This document shows positions 1-9,305 of a stretch of DNA of 64,000 bases, piece by piece. The stretch's first letter is position 1. Every line of letters starts with the position of its first letter. The notes beneath the pieces are model-generated. The model searched no databases and had not been told where the DNA came from. It saw nothing but the letters and a program-made list of their open reading frames with translations. The translations under genes and the position numbers were made by a program. The DNA is from Mycobacterium sp. E3251 (GTDB lineage Bacteria; Actinomycetota; Actinomycetes; Mycobacteriales; Mycobacteriaceae), in NCBI RefSeq assembly GCF_001666835.1, contig NZ_LZJF01000119.1, forward strand, positions 1 through 64,000, written 5' to 3'.

Positions 1-77
1 AGCCGCGACCGGAGGCCGGCCGTCGTCAGCACGGCGATCGGCGCGGCGTCGGCGAGAATGAACTCGATCCGCGCCGC
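1..77. repeat. Left arm of a perfect inverted repeat
   Basis: Bases 1-77 are the exact reverse complement of 229-305, with no mismatch. The match is still running at base 1, so the true arm may extend outside the window. The 151 bases between the arms (78-228) are not palindromic. Identity that includes silent codon positions argues for a very recent duplication or an assembly fold-back, not for two related modules. Confidence 0.95.
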
Positions 78-227
78 GGGCAGCCCCGGATCGAGCGGCA
101 GGTACGCCGCCCCGGTCTTGAGGACCGCCAACATCGCCACGATCGCCTCGGCCGAGCGGTCCATGAGCAGCCCGACGCATTCACCCCGGCCGGCCCCGAG
201 GCCGACCAGCGAGCGCGCCAACCGGTT
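1..227 (-). pseudogene. Inverted fragment of an NRPS adenylation domain
   Basis: Read on the minus strand, this stretch codes for the N-terminal part of an adenylation domain: [12 protein letters not shown], then an A2-type motif ([14 protein letters not shown]), then [17 protein letters not shown]. It is exactly the part missing upstream of base 229 on the plus strand. It has no start codon and is open to the window edge. It is either the displaced 5' part of the downstream gene, an assembly fold-back, or the remains of a second module. The plus-strand reading frame through 58-228 is therefore an antisense artefact. Confidence 0.85.
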
Positions 228-228
228 T

Positions 229-305
229 GCGGCGCGGATCGAGTTCATTCTCGCCGACGCCGCGCCGATCGCCGTGCTGACGACGGCCGGCCTCCGGTCG
301 CGGCT
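229..305. repeat. Right arm of a perfect inverted repeat
   Basis: This arm is the exact reverse complement of 1-77. On the plus strand it codes for the adenylation-domain segment starting [13 protein letters not shown] and running to LRSRL, and it continues in frame into the rest of the synthetase. The repeat stops abruptly at 228/229, where the plus-strand sequence ceases to make sense as an adenylation domain. Confidence 0.95.
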
Positions 306-3030
306 GGACGGCTGCGGACTTGCGGTTCTCGATGTCGACGATGCCGCCGCGGGTGCCCGGCCCGAGGGCGCGGTGCCGGCGCCGACGGCCGACGACATCG
401 CGTACGTCATCTACACGTCCGGCACCACCGGGACTCCCAAGGGGGTCGCGGTCACCCATCGCAATGTCACGCAACTGTTCGGCCCCCTCGACGCGCCCCT
501 GCCCACGGCGGGCGTGTGGTCGCAGAGCCATTCTTTGGTTTTCGACGTGTCGGTTTGGGAGATCTTCGGCGCGCTGCTGCACGGCGGGCGGGTGCTGGTG
601 GTGCCCGACGCGACGGCCCGCTCCCCGAAGGAGTTGCACGCCCTGCTCGCGGCCGAACAGGTCAGCGTGCTCACCCAGACGCCGTCGGAGGCGGGGATGC
701 TCGCGCCGGAGGGGCTGGACTCGGCCGCCTTGGTGGTGGCCGGTGAGGCCTGCCCGGAAGAGGTGGTGGAGCGGTGGGCGCCGGGACGGACCATGCTGAA
801 TCTCTACGGGCCGACCGAGTCCACGATGTGCGTGACGATCAGTGCGCCGCTGGCACCGGAATCGGGCCCACCGCCGATCGGTTCGCCGGTGCCGGGGGCC
901 GCGCTGTTCGTGCTGGACGATTGGTTGCGGCCGGCGCCGACCGGGGTCATCGGGGAGCTGTACGTGGCCGGAGCGGGGCTGACGTACGGCTATCTGCGCC
1001 GAGCCGGTCTGACCGCCTCGCGGTTTGTGGCATGCCCCTTCGGGGCGCCCGGGACTCGGATGTATCGCACCGGGGACTTGGTGTGCTGGGGCGCGGACGG
1101 GCAACTGCAGTATCTGGGCCGCGCCGACGAACAGGTCAAGATCCGCGGGCATCGCGTCGAACTCGGCGAGGTCCGCACGACCCTGGCCGGGCTGGAGGGG
1201 GCCGGACAGGTGGCGGTGATCGCCCGCGAGGACCGTCCCGGGGACAAGCGGCTGGTGGGGTACTTCACCGGGACCGCCGACCCGGCCGGACTGCGGGCGG
1301 CGCTGGCCGATCGGCTACCCGCGTACATGGTCCCGGCCGCCGTGGTGAAGCTGGACGGGCTGCCGCTAACGGTCAACGGCAAGCTCGACACCCGGGCGTT
1401 GCCGGCGCCGGATTACGGCGACGGTGACCGCTACCGCCCGCCGGCTACGCCGGTCGAGGAGACGCTGGCCGACATCTACGCACAGGTCCTCGGGGTGGGG
1501 CGGGTCGGCGTCGAGGAGTCGTTCTTCGACCTGGGCGGGGATTCGCTGTCGGCGATGCGCCTGGTGGCCGCGATCCACGCCGCCCTGGGCATTCACGTGC
1601 CGGTGCGAACAGTCTTCGACGCGCCCTCGGTGCGCAGCCTGGGTCAGCAGTTGGACCGGCACGATTTCGCGGCCGGGGACAACACCGCGGCCAGCTTCGC
1701 GGCCGTGCACGGCCGCGACGCCACCGAGGTGTACGCCGGCGACTTGACGCTGGACAAGTTCATCGACGCCACGACGCTCGGCGCCGCGCCGGCGCTACCC
1801 GGCCCCAGTGTCCAGGTGCGGACGGTCCTGTTGACCGGCGCCACCGGCTTTTTGGGTCGGTACCTGGCGCTGCAGTGGCTCGAACAGCTGGAGCTGGCGG
1901 ACGGCAAGCTGATCTGCCTGGTGCGCGCCGGCTCCGACGCGCAGGCGCGGCAGCGGCTGGAGGAGACGTTCGACAGCGGCGACCCCCGACTGCTGAGCTA
2001 CTTCCACGAGCTGGCCGCCGACCATCTCGAGGTCATCGCCGGCGACAAGGGCGCGCCGCGTCTCGGCCTGGACCAGCAGACGTGGCAGCGGCTGGCCGAC
2101 GCCGTCGACCTGATCGTCGACTGCGCCGCACTGGTCAACGGCGTGCTGCCCTACAGCGAGCTGTTCGGCCCCAACGTGGCCGGCACCGCCGAGCTCATCC
2201 GGCTGGCGCTGACCACCAAACTCAAGCCCTACAACTATGTTTCGACCGCAAACGTCGGTGACGGGGTGGATCGGGCGTCGTTCACCGAGGACGCCGACAT
2301 CCGGGTCATCAGCCCCACCCGAATCATCGACGGCAGCTACTCCAACGGCTACGCCAACAGCAAGTGGGCCGGCGAGGTGTTGCTGCGGGAGGCCAACGAC
2401 CTGTGCGCGCTGCCGGTCGCGGTGTTCCGCTGCGACATGCTGCTCGCCGGCACCAGTTACGCGGGCCAGCTGAACCTGTCGGACATGTTCACCCGGATGG
2501 TGCTGAGCATCGCCGCGACCGGAGTCGCGCCGCGCTCGTTCTACCGCCTCGACGCCGACGGCAACCCGCCGCGCGCGCACTTCGACGCGCTGCCCGTCGA
2601 ATTCGCCGCCGAAGCGATCACCACGCTGGGCGTGAAGGTGGTCGCCGGGTTCGAGACCTATCACGTGATGAACCCGCACGACGACGGCATCGGCATCGAT
2701 CAGTACGTGGACTGGCTGATCGAGGCCGGCCATCCGATCGAACGGATCGACGACTTCGGGGAGTGGGTGCGGCGGTTCGAGGCCGCGCTGCACGACTTGC
2801 CCGAGCGGCAGCGCCAACACTCGGTGCTCCCACTGCTGCAGTCGCCCGGCACCCGGCAGGTCGAGCCCGGCGAACCGGGTCGCGGGTCGCTCGCGTCGAC
2901 CGACCGTTTCCGCGCCGCGGTGCGGGAAGCCAAGATCGGCCCGCACAGCGACGATCCGGACATCCCGCGCGTGTCGGCGCCGGTGATCGTCAAGTACGTC
3001 ACCGACCTGAAATTGCTCGGGCTGCTCTGA
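229..3030 (+). CDS. NRPS terminal module: adenylation, carrier and thioester-reductase domains (5' broken)
   Basis: Final module of a nonribosomal peptide synthetase, which activates an amino acid and releases the peptide by NADPH-dependent reduction to an aldehyde or alcohol. Visible in order: A3 loop [11 protein letters not shown] near 412-444, A4 FDVSVWE near 541, A5 NLYGPTE near 799, A8 [11 protein letters not shown] near 1138, carrier-protein motif LGGDSL with the phosphopantetheine Ser at 1543-1545, then a reductase with GATGFLG at 1837-1857 and a YANSK (YxxxK) pair near 2350. The protein ends at LKLLGLL. Specificity residues D, V, W in A4 are visible but are not enough to name the substrate. 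The first reliable codon is 229; an apparent ATG at 58 lies in antisense sequence. Mycobacterial relatives end glycopeptidolipid synthesis with alaninol. That role is unproven here. Confidence 0.85.
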   Translation, partial: AARIEFILADAAPIAVLTTAGLRSRLDGCGLAVLDVDDAAAGARPEGAVPAPTADDIAYVIYTSGTTGTPKGVAVTHRNVTQLFGPLDAPLPTAGVWSQSHSLVFDVSVWEIFGALLHGGRVLVVPDATARSPKELHALLAAEQVSVLTQTPSEAGMLAPEGLDSAALVVAGEACPEEVVERWAPGRTMLNLYGPTESTMCVTISAPLAPESGPPPIGSPVPGAALFVLDDWLRPAPTGVIGELYVAGAGLTYGYLRRAGLTASRFVACPFGAPGTRMYRTGDLVCWGADGQLQYLGRADEQVKIRGHRVELGEVRTTLAGLEGAGQVAVIAREDRPGDKRLVGYFTGTADPAGLRAALADRLPAYMVPAAVVKLDGLPLTVNGKLDTRALPAPDYGDGDRYRPPATPVEETLADIYAQVLGVGRVGVEESFFDLGGDSLSAMRLVAAIHAALGIHVPVRTVFDAPSVRSLGQQLDRHDFAAGDNTAASFAAVHGRDATEVYAGDLTLDKFIDATTLGAAPALPGPSVQVRTVLLTGATGFLGRYLALQWLEQLELADGKLICLVRAGSDAQARQRLEETFDSGDPRLLSYFHELAADHLEVIAGDKGAPRLGLDQQTWQRLADAVDLIVDCAALVNGVLPYSELFGPNVAGTAELIRLALTTKLKPYNYVSTANVGDGVDRASFTEDADIRVISPTRIIDGSYSNGYANSKWAGEVLLREANDLCALPVAVFRCDMLLAGTSYAGQLNLSDMFTRMVLSIAATGVAPRSFYRLDADGNPPRAHFDALPVEFAAEAITTLGVKVVAGFETYHVMNPHDDGIGIDQYVDWLIEAGHPIERIDDFGEWVRRFEAALHDLPERQRQHSVLPLLQSPGTRQVEPGEPGRGSLASTDRFRAAVREAKIGPHSDDPDIPRVSAPVIVKYVTDLKLLGLL

Positions 3031-3116
3031 GCGCTGCCCGTAAAGACCGTAGCGCCAATGGTTTTCGTGCGGGAGATCGCACCGCGCCCCGTGTTCGGTA
3101 CACTCAAGTGCTCACT

Positions 3117-3698
3117 ATGACAACAGCCCGCGTGCCCAAGTTGCCGCTCGACGAGGCCACGGCCGCCGCCGACGAAGCGGCCGTGCCGAACTACATGGCC
3201 GAACTGAGCATCTTCCAGGTGCTGCTCAACCACCCGCCGCTGGCGCGCGCCATCAACGATCTGCTCGCCACCATGCTCTGGCACGGCGCGCTGGACCCGC
3301 GGTTGCGCGAGTTGGTGATCATGCGGATCGGCTGGCTGACCGGATGCGATTACGAATGGACCCAGCACTGGCGCGTCGCCTCGAGGTTGGGCGTCGCCCC
3401 CGGCGACCTGCTCGGCGTGCGCGACTGGCAGGCGCACGAGGGGTTCGGCCCCACCGAGCGCGCGGTGCTGGCCGCCACCGACGACGTGGTCCGCGACGGC
3501 GCGGTGAGTGCCGCCAGCTGGGCGGCCTGCAAACGTGAATTACAAGGCGACACAACGGTTCTCATCGAACTCGTCACCACGATCGGCGCCTGGCGGATGG
3601 TCGCGTCGCTCCTGCACAGCCTGCAGGTCCCGCTCGAGGAGGGCGTGGCGAGCTGGCCCCCGGACGGCCGGTCGCCCGCGGACGCCGTGATCGATTGA
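3117..3698 (+). CDS. Carboxymuconolactone decarboxylase / AhpD-like family protein (Rv1531-like)
   Basis: A 193-residue protein of the carboxymuconolactone decarboxylase/AhpD superfamily, small helical proteins often acting in hydroperoxide or aromatic metabolism. The signature runs from LRELVIMRIGWLTGC through YEWTQH. Only one cysteine (TGCDYEW) is present where AhpD has a CxxC pair, so peroxidase activity of the AhpD type is not expected. The ATG at 3117 was chosen because upstream codons in this frame overlap the NRPS gene and look like noise. Length and position next to an Rv1533-like gene match M. tuberculosis Rv1531. The function is unknown. Confidence 0.75.
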   Translation: MTTARVPKLPLDEATAAADEAAVPNYMAELSIFQVLLNHPPLARAINDLLATMLWHGALDPRLRELVIMRIGWLTGCDYEWTQHWRVASRLGVAPGDLLGVRDWQAHEGFGPTERAVLAATDDVVRDGAVSAASWAACKRELQGDTTVLIELVTTIGAWRMVASLLHSLQVPLEEGVASWPPDGRSPADAVID

Positions 3699-3730
3699 CA
3701 TATCGATCGATAGCTCTTTAGCGTCGGGCA

Positions 3731-4855
3731 ATGCGTACCAGAGTCGCCGAAATGCTCGGCGTCGAGTTCCCCATCTGCGCCTTCAGCCACTGCCGCGATG
3801 TGGTCGCCGCGGTGACCAATGCGGGCGGGTTCGGCATCCTCGGCGCGGTGGCCCACAGCCCCCACCGGCTCGAGAACGAACTGACCTGGATCGAGGAGCA
3901 GACCGGGGGCAAGCCCTTCGGGGTGGACCTGCTGTTGCCGCCCAAGTACGTCGGCGCGGACGAGGGCGGCATCGACGCCAAACAGGCGCGGGCGCTGCTG
4001 CCCGAGGAGCACCGCGCGTTCGTCGACGACATCCTCGCCCGCTACGGCATCACCGCGCCGGCCCAGGAGGCGCGGGCCACCGCCGGCGGCCTCAATATCT
4101 CGCCCAAGGGTTACGAGCCGTTGCTGGACGTGGCGTTCGCCCACGACATCCGGCTGATCGCCAGCGCGCTCGGGCCGCCGCCTGCGGACCTCGTCGAACG
4201 CGCCCACGACCGCGACGTGCTGGTGGCCGCGCTGGCCGGCACCACGCGCCACGCGCAACGGCACGCCGCCGCGGGGGTTGACCTGATCGTCGCGCAGGGC
4301 ACCGAGGCCGGGGGGCACACCGGCGAGGTCGCCACCATGGTGCTGGTTCCCGAGGTCGTCGACGCCGTGTCGCCGGTCCCCGTCCTCGCCGCCGGCGGCA
4401 TCGCCCGTGGCCGCCAGATCGCGGCGGCGCTGGCCCTCGGCGCCGAGGGCGTGTGGTGCGGGTCGGTGTGGCTGACCACCGAGGAAGCCGAGACACCACC
4501 GGTGGTCAAGGACAAGTTCCTGGCCGCCACGTCCTCGGACACGGTGCGCTCGCGGTCGATGACGGGCAAGCCGGCGCGGATGCTGCGCACGGCCTGGACC
4601 GACGAATGGGAACGCCCGGAAAAGCCCGACCCGCTCGGCATGCCATTGCAGACCGCGCTGGTCACCGAACCGCAGGTGCGCATCAACTCCGCGGCCGCGC
4701 ACCCCGGGGCCAAGGCGCGCGAGCTGGCCACCTACTTCGTCGGCCAGGTCGTCGGCTCGCTCGACCGGGTTCGCCCTACGCGAACCGTGGTCCTCGACAT
4801 GGTCGAGGAGTTCATCGACACCATTGGCCGGCTCGAGGGCCTCGTCGAGAACTGA
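3731..4855 (+). CDS. Nitronate monooxygenase family flavoprotein (Rv1533-like)
   Basis: A 374-residue FMN-dependent TIM-barrel enzyme of the nitronate monooxygenase/2-nitropropane dioxygenase family, which oxidises alkyl nitronates. Family features include the N-terminal PICAFSHCRDVVAAVTNAGG, the motif GTEAGGHTGE with the catalytic-type His near residue 196, and the phosphate-binding segment PVLAAGGIARGRQIAAAL. The length agrees with Rv1533 (375 aa). The gene lies 32 bp behind the Rv1531-like gene on the same strand and may share its transcript. The physiological substrate is unknown. Confidence 0.85.
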   Translation: MRTRVAEMLGVEFPICAFSHCRDVVAAVTNAGGFGILGAVAHSPHRLENELTWIEEQTGGKPFGVDLLLPPKYVGADEGGIDAKQARALLPEEHRAFVDDILARYGITAPAQEARATAGGLNISPKGYEPLLDVAFAHDIRLIASALGPPPADLVERAHDRDVLVAALAGTTRHAQRHAAAGVDLIVAQGTEAGGHTGEVATMVLVPEVVDAVSPVPVLAAGGIARGRQIAAALALGAEGVWCGSVWLTTEEAETPPVVKDKFLAATSSDTVRSRSMTGKPARMLRTAWTDEWERPEKPDPLGMPLQTALVTEPQVRINSAAAHPGAKARELATYFVGQVVGSLDRVRPTRTVVLDMVEEFIDTIGRLEGLVEN

Positions 4856-4879
4856 CGGGGCTTTTGGCCGCAAGCGCCG

Positions 4880-4920
4880 TTTCGGGTGTGCGCCCACGGC
4901 TTTCGGTGTGCGCTCACGGC
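4880..4920. repeat. Two tandem copies of a 20-bp GC-rich repeat
   Basis: Copy 1 (4880-4900) and copy 2 (4901-4920) share TTTCGGTGTGCGCTCACGGC with an inserted G and one substitution. They lie just behind the nitronate monooxygenase gene. Similar tandem palindromic units occur behind dnaE1 in this window, so these are probably mycobacterial intergenic repeats that may help end transcription. The rest of 4856-5110 shows no gene. Confidence 0.5.
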
Positions 4921-5110
4921 GGCGACACGCCGACGACCTCCGCCGTGGACGCACATGGACGGCCGCTGCGGCGGGCCTGGGCAAACAAGAGATGAACAAT
5001 CGGGGCCGACTCGCCGCGACATATCCGCAGTTCAGAGGCTCGAACCTGGCCGAATCCTGTGGGCGCGCCGCCAAAATCCGTAAAGATCGCGAAACGTGAC
5101 ACCGAGGAGT

Positions 5111-5139
5111 TTGACCCGGTCGGACCCGTCGTGCATTAT
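5111..5139 (+). promoter_or_regulatory. SigA-type promoter for the M-box leader
   Basis: A -35 hexamer TTGACC (5111-5116) and a -10 hexamer CATTAT (5134-5139) are separated by 17 bp, close to the vegetative consensus. The expected start near 5146 is just upstream of the M-box aptamer, as required for a riboswitch leader. The assignment is from sequence only. Confidence 0.65.
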
Positions 5140-5151
5140 CGGTCGGGTATG

Positions 5152-5310
5152 CACCTCGTTAGGTGAGGCGTCTACACGAATACAGGCCACTGACCCCGAA
5201 CGTCGAAAGACGCCCCGGGTCAGGACAGCTCCTCCCGGCTTAAGGGTTGAGCCCAGGTGGCTTCCGGAATACCGGACACGTCGTGTGGTGCCGAAGCTCT
5301 GACGAGAGGG
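5152..5310 (+). promoter_or_regulatory. M-box (ykoK) magnesium riboswitch
   Basis: The conserved M-box core is present: CTCGTTAGGTGAGGC (5155-5169), ACACGAATACAGGCCACTG, CGTCGAAAGACGCC, CTTAAGGGTTGAG (5239-5251) and the closing AAGCTCTGACGAG (5294-5306). The closing helix pairs CTCGT (5155-5159) with ACGAG (5302-5306). M-boxes bind Mg2+ and usually switch off expression when Mg2+ is high. In M. tuberculosis one precedes Rv1535, and the gene downstream here is an Rv1535 homologue, so the arrangement is conserved. Confidence 0.92.
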
Positions 5311-5320
5311 GTGCGGATCT

Positions 5321-5339
5321 CCGACGGTCGTCGGGTTTT
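5321..5339 (+). terminator. Short terminator-like hairpin behind the M-box
   Basis: CCGAC (5321-5325) pairs with GTCGG (5330-5334) around a GGTC loop and is followed by GTTTT. It starts 11 bases after the aptamer closes, where an M-box expression platform is expected. The stem is short, so it may be only a pause site. Rho-dependent control, proposed for mycobacterial M-boxes, remains possible. Confidence 0.45.
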
Positions 5340-5412
5340 CGCTCCTCATGCTGCGCGCAAATCGCGTGCGGATAACCGCACGCTTTCGTGACCGCGAGGA
5401 GGTGAGGGACAC

Positions 5413-5493
5413 ATGAGTTCCAGTGACAGTCCGGACCGAAGTCCGAACTCCGTCTCGTCCCGATCCGGTCTCCGGCACGACGTTCTCAGCTGA
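5413..5493 (+). CDS. 26-codon uORF in the M-box leader
   Basis: ATG at 5413 follows a very strong ribosome-binding site (GAGGAGGTGAGG, about 9 bases upstream) and opens a 26-residue frame rich in Ser, MSSSDSPDRSPNSVSS, ending at TGA 5491-5493. It lies between the riboswitch and the Rv1535-like gene. The strong Shine-Dalgarno is the main evidence for translation. The peptide matches nothing I recognise. It may act in cis by shielding the leader from Rho. Confidence 0.4.
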   Translation: MSSSDSPDRSPNSVSSRSGLRHDVLS

Positions 5494-5606
5494 GCGTCGC
5501 AACGCTAAGTGGCTTATCGGCCAAGCGTTCTGGGATCGGAACCGCGACGGGACGGGACACGTCAGTCCAGTTAGTCCCCGTTAGAAATCCCCTCCAGGAG
5601 GCGACC

Positions 5607-5858
5607 ATGACCGCAGCTCTGTACGACGAAGTGGTGACCCAAGCGCCCGCCCGCGCGCTGACGGTGGTGCGCGACGTCGAGACGACCCGGGCCCCGGCCC
5701 CGAAGAAGGCTCCTAAGAAGACCCCCAGCAAGGCGATCAAGCAGCCCATCCTCGCCGGCGACCCGCTGGTGGAGGGCGCCACCCGCCTGTTGAGCGTCCC
5801 CTTGCGGCACTTCTACGCGGCGCTGTGGCGCGTCGGTGTGCTCGAGGTGCAGGCCTGA
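5607..5858 (+). CDS. Rv1535-like small protein of unknown function
   Basis: An 83-residue protein without a recognisable domain. The N-terminal half is Ala/Pro/Lys-rich and disordered-looking (APAPKKAPKKTPSKAIK); the C-terminal half (LVEGATRLLSVPLRHFYAALWRVGVLEVQA) looks like one amphipathic helix. Start ATG 5607 has a near-perfect AGGAGG 5 bases upstream, itself in the palindrome CCTCCAGGAGG. The Q(A)PARAL.VVRDV segment and the M-box upstream identify it as the Rv1535 homologue. It is presumably made when Mg2+ is scarce. The basic stretch suggests contact with RNA or acidic lipid, but that is a guess. Confidence 0.75.
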   Translation: MTAALYDEVVTQAPARALTVVRDVETTRAPAPKKAPKKTPSKAIKQPILAGDPLVEGATRLLSVPLRHFYAALWRVGVLEVQA

Positions 5859-5885
5859 TCCGATGAACAGCGACCAACCGAGGCT

Positions 5886-5936
5886 CCAAGGGGCTACCCG
5901 GCCGCAGGTCTTTCCTGAGGCCAGGTAGCCCCTTGG
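5886..5936 (+). terminator. Strong terminator hairpin after the Rv1535-like gene
   Basis: CCAAGGGGCTACC (5886-5898) pairs perfectly with GGTAGCCCCTTGG (5924-5936): a 13-bp GC-rich stem with a 25-base loop, 28 bp behind the stop codon. There is no U-tract, as is common for mycobacterial terminators. It separates the M-box transcript from the ileS T-box leader. Confidence 0.7.
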
Positions 5937-5939
5937 GGT

Positions 5940-6172
5940 GCTCCGCCTGAGTAGAATCGACCCACTGGCGTTGATCCGGCATCACCGGGGAGCCTTCGGA
6001 AGAACAGCCGGCTTCTTTCTCTGGCCAGCTCAGTAGAACCGAACGGGTGGGCCCGTCACAGCCTCCAACGAGCGGCCACGCGAGAGCGTGGCAAGCGGGG
6101 TGGTACCGCGGCGCTCGCGCAGGCAGCGCGTCGTCGTCCCCGGCCTCACCATAGGCACGCAGGAGACGACGC
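5940..6172 (+). promoter_or_regulatory. Isoleucine T-box riboswitch (translational type) of ileS
   Basis: The T-box sequence GGGGTGGTACCGCG is at 6097-6110. Upstream is the short Stem I typical of actinobacterial ileS leaders, with the specifier ATC (5981-5983, an Ile codon followed by A) in GGCATCACCGGGGAGCC. Downstream, GCGTCGTC (6128-6135) can pair with GACGACGC (6165-6172), and TCC (6137-6139) with GGA of the Shine-Dalgarno (6162-6164), forming a sequestrator. Uncharged tRNA-Ile binding should free the ribosome site. No T-run terminator is present, so control is at translation. Confidence 0.88.
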
Positions 6173-6173
6173 T

Positions 6174-9100
6174 TTGACAGAAAACGCTGAAGCCAGGGCC
6201 TATCCCAAACTGGCGAGCGGCGCACCCGACTTCCCGGCCCTCGAACTCGAGGTCCTCGACTACTGGGCCCGCGACGACACCTTCCGGGCCAGCATCGCCC
6301 GCCGCGAGGGCGCCGAAGAATACGTCTTCTACGACGGCCCGCCGTTCGCCAACGGGCTGCCGCACTATGGGCACCTGCTCACCGGCTACGTGAAGGACAT
6401 CGTCCCGCGGTACCGCACCATGCGCGGCTACAAGGTGGAGCGCCGTTTCGGCTGGGACACCCACGGGCTGCCCGCCGAGCTCGAGGTCGAGCGCCAGCTC
6501 GGCATCAGCGACAAATCGCAGATCGACGACATGGGGATCGCCGCGTTCAACGACGCGTGCCGGGAATCGGTGTTGCGCTACACCGACGAGTGGCGGGCCT
6601 ACGTGACCCGCCAGGCCCGCTGGGTCGACTTCGACAACGATTACAAGACGCTCGACCTGTCCTACATGGAGTCGGTGATCTGGGCGTTCAAGCAGCTGTG
6701 GGACAAGGGCCTGGCCTACGAGGGCTACCGGGTGCTGCCGTACTGCTGGCGCGACGAAACCCCGTTGTCCAACCACGAATTGCGCATGGACGACGACGTC
6801 TACCAGAGCCGCCAGGACCCGGCGCTCACCGTGGGTTTCAAGGTGGTGGGCGGTGCGCTGGACGGCGCGCACCTGCTGGTGTGGACGACGACGCCGTGGA
6901 CGCTGCCGTCCAACCTGGCGGTCGCGGTCAACCCGGAGGTCACCTACGTCGAGGTCCGGGCCGGCGACCACCGCTTCGTGCTGGCGCAGCCTCGGCTGGC
7001 CGCCTACGCCCGCGAGCTCGGTGAGGAACCCGAGATCCTGAGCACCTCCCTCGGGGCCGACCTGCTCGGCACCCGCTACCTGCCGCCGTTCCCGTATTTC
7101 ATGGACAGCCCCAAGGCTTTTCAGGTGCTGCCCGGCGAGTTCGTCACCACCGAGGACGGCACCGGCATCGTGCACATGGCGCCGGCCTACGGCGAGGACG
7201 ACATGGCCACCACCGACAAGGTCGGCATCGTGGCCGTCACCCCGGTCGATTCCAAGGGCCGCTTCGACGCGACGGTCCCGGATTACCAGGGCCAGCACGT
7301 CTTTGACGCCAACCCGCACATCATCCGCGACCTGAAGAACGGCACCGGCCCGGCCGCGGCGAACGGCGCGCTGCTGCTGCGGCACGAGACCTACGAGCAC
7401 CCCTACCCGCACTGCTGGCGCTGCCGCAACCCGCTGATCTACCGGGCGGTGTCGTCGTGGTTCGTCGCGGTCACCGCATTCCGCGACCGCATGGTCGAGC
7501 TCAACCAGCAGATCACCTGGTACCCCGAACACGTCAAGGACGGCCAGTTCGGCAAGTGGCTGCAGGGCGCCCGCGACTGGTCGATCTCCCGAAACCGCTA
7601 CTGGGGCAGTCCCATTCCGGTGTGGAAATCCGACGACCCGGCCTACCCGCGCATCGATGTATACGGCAGCCTGGACGAGCTGGAGCGCGACTTCGGGGTG
7701 CGGCCCACCAACCTGCACCGGCCCTACGTCGACGAGCTGACTCGCCCCAATCCCGACGACCCGACCGGCCGCAGCACCATGCGGCGCATCCCCGACGTGC
7801 TCGACGTGTGGTTCGACTCGGGCTCCATGCCGTACGCCCAGGTGCACTACCCGTTCGAGAACCGCGACTGGTTCGACACCCACTACCCGGGCGACTTCAT
7901 CGTCGAATACATCGGCCAGACCCGCGGCTGGTTCTACACGCTGCACGTGCTGGCCACCGCGCTCTTCGACCGGCCATCATTCAAAACCTGTGTCGCGCAT
8001 GGCATTGTGCTGGGCTCCGACGGGCAGAAGATGAGCAAGTCGCTGCGCAACTACCCGGACGTGTCCGAGGTGTTCGACCGCGACGGCTCCGACGCCATGC
8101 GGTGGTTCCTGATGGCCTCGCCGATCCTGCGCGGCGGCAACCTGATCGTCACCGAGCAGGGCATCCGCGAGGGTGTGCGCCAGGTCCTGCTGCCGCTGTG
8201 GAACGCCTACAGCTTCCTGGCCCTCTACGCGCCCAAAGTCGGCACCTGGCGCACCGACTCGCGGCAGGTGCTGGACCGCTACATCCTGGCCAAGCTCGCC
8301 GAACTGCGCGACAACCTCACCCGGGAAATGGACACCTGCGACATCTCCCGGGCCTGCGAGCAGCTGCGCCAGTTCACCGAAGCGTTGACGAATTGGTATG
8401 TGCGCCGGTCGCGTTCGCGGTTCTGGGAGGAAGACGCGGACGCCATCGATACCCTGCACACCGTGCTCGAGGTGACGGCCAGGCTGGCCGCCCCGCTCCT
8501 TCCGTCGGTCACCGAGATCATCTGGCGTGGCCTCAGCGGCGGCCGCTCGGTGCACCTGACCGACTGGCCGGAAGAAGGGGTGGTGCCCGCGGACCCCGAC
8601 CTGGTCGCCGCGATGGACCAGGTCCGCGAAGTGTGCTCGGCGGCGTCGTCCCTGCGCAAGGCCAAGAAGCTGCGAGTGCGCCTGCCGCTGCCGAAATTGA
8701 CTGTTGCGGTGAATGATCCGCAGCGGCTGGCGCCGTTCACCGACCTGATCGCCGACGAGCTCAACGTCAAGAGCGTCGAGCTGACCGACGCCATCGACAC
8801 CTACGGGCGGTTCGAGCTCACCGTCAATGCCCGGGTGGCCGGTCCGCGGCTGGGCAAGGACGTGCAGGCCGCCATCAAGGCGGTGAAGGCGGGGGAGGGC
8901 GTCGTCAACCCCGACGGCACGCTGAGCGCGGGGCCCGCGGTGCTGCAACCCGAGGAGTACAGCTCGCGGCTGGTCGCCGCCGACCCCGAGTTCACCGCGG
9001 CGCTGCCCGACGGGGTGGGGCTGGTGGTGCTGGACGGCACCGTCACCCCGGAGCTGGAGGCCGAGGGTTGGGCCAAGGACCGCATCCGCGAGCTGCAGGA

Positions 9101-9299
9101 GCTGCGCAAGTCGACGGGCCTGGACGTGTCCGACCGGATTTCCGTGGTGATGTCGGTGCCGGGCGAGCGGGCGGACTGGGCGCGCACGCACCGCGACCTG
9201 ATCGCCGGTGAGATCCTGGCCACCAGCTTCGAATTCGGCGACCCGGCCGACGGCGCGGACATCGGCGACGGCGTCCGGGTGAGCATCGCCAAGGTCTAG
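6174..9299 (+). CDS. ileS: Isoleucyl-tRNA synthetase
   Basis: Charges tRNA-Ile with isoleucine in the cytoplasm and edits mischarged valine. At 1041 residues the length equals that of M. tuberculosis IleS. The HIGH-type motif appears as GLPHYGHLL near residue 61, and KMSKS as GQKMSKSL near residue 618. The [11 protein letters not shown] segment belongs to the editing domain, and the C-terminal region carries the usual anticodon-binding and extension domains. Start is TTG 6174, nine bases behind AGGAG (6161-6165); the sequestrator of the T-box covers exactly this site. Expression should rise with isoleucine starvation. Confidence 0.97.
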   Translation: MTENAEARAYPKLASGAPDFPALELEVLDYWARDDTFRASIARREGAEEYVFYDGPPFANGLPHYGHLLTGYVKDIVPRYRTMRGYKVERRFGWDTHGLPAELEVERQLGISDKSQIDDMGIAAFNDACRESVLRYTDEWRAYVTRQARWVDFDNDYKTLDLSYMESVIWAFKQLWDKGLAYEGYRVLPYCWRDETPLSNHELRMDDDVYQSRQDPALTVGFKVVGGALDGAHLLVWTTTPWTLPSNLAVAVNPEVTYVEVRAGDHRFVLAQPRLAAYARELGEEPEILSTSLGADLLGTRYLPPFPYFMDSPKAFQVLPGEFVTTEDGTGIVHMAPAYGEDDMATTDKVGIVAVTPVDSKGRFDATVPDYQGQHVFDANPHIIRDLKNGTGPAAANGALLLRHETYEHPYPHCWRCRNPLIYRAVSSWFVAVTAFRDRMVELNQQITWYPEHVKDGQFGKWLQGARDWSISRNRYWGSPIPVWKSDDPAYPRIDVYGSLDELERDFGVRPTNLHRPYVDELTRPNPDDPTGRSTMRRIPDVLDVWFDSGSMPYAQVHYPFENRDWFDTHYPGDFIVEYIGQTRGWFYTLHVLATALFDRPSFKTCVAHGIVLGSDGQKMSKSLRNYPDVSEVFDRDGSDAMRWFLMASPILRGGNLIVTEQGIREGVRQVLLPLWNAYSFLALYAPKVGTWRTDSRQVLDRYILAKLAELRDNLTREMDTCDISRACEQLRQFTEALTNWYVRRSRSRFWEEDADAIDTLHTVLEVTARLAAPLLPSVTEIIWRGLSGGRSVHLTDWPEEGVVPADPDLVAAMDQVREVCSAASSLRKAKKLRVRLPLPKLTVAVNDPQRLAPFTDLIADELNVKSVELTDAIDTYGRFELTVNARVAGPRLGKDVQAAIKAVKAGEGVVNPDGTLSAGPAVLQPEEYSSRLVAADPEFTAALPDGVGLVVLDGTVTPELEAEGWAKDRIRELQELRKSTGLDVSDRISVVMSVPGERADWARTHRDLIAGEILATSFEFGDPADGADIGDGVRVSIAKV

Positions 9300-9305
9300 C
9301 GGCCG

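Noticed and set aside
58..228. ATG at 58 as the start of the NRPS protein
   Set aside because: The first 57 residues are the antisense of the adenylation domain and have no family similarity; the true frame starts to make sense only at 229.
5096..5302. 68-codon frame across the M-box
   Set aside because: The sequence is explained by conserved riboswitch structure and the frame crosses the predicted promoter.
6030..7946. 638-codon open frame on the minus strand
   Set aside because: It is antisense to ileS and the T-box. Such long antisense frames are normal in GC-rich DNA, and the translation has no domain.
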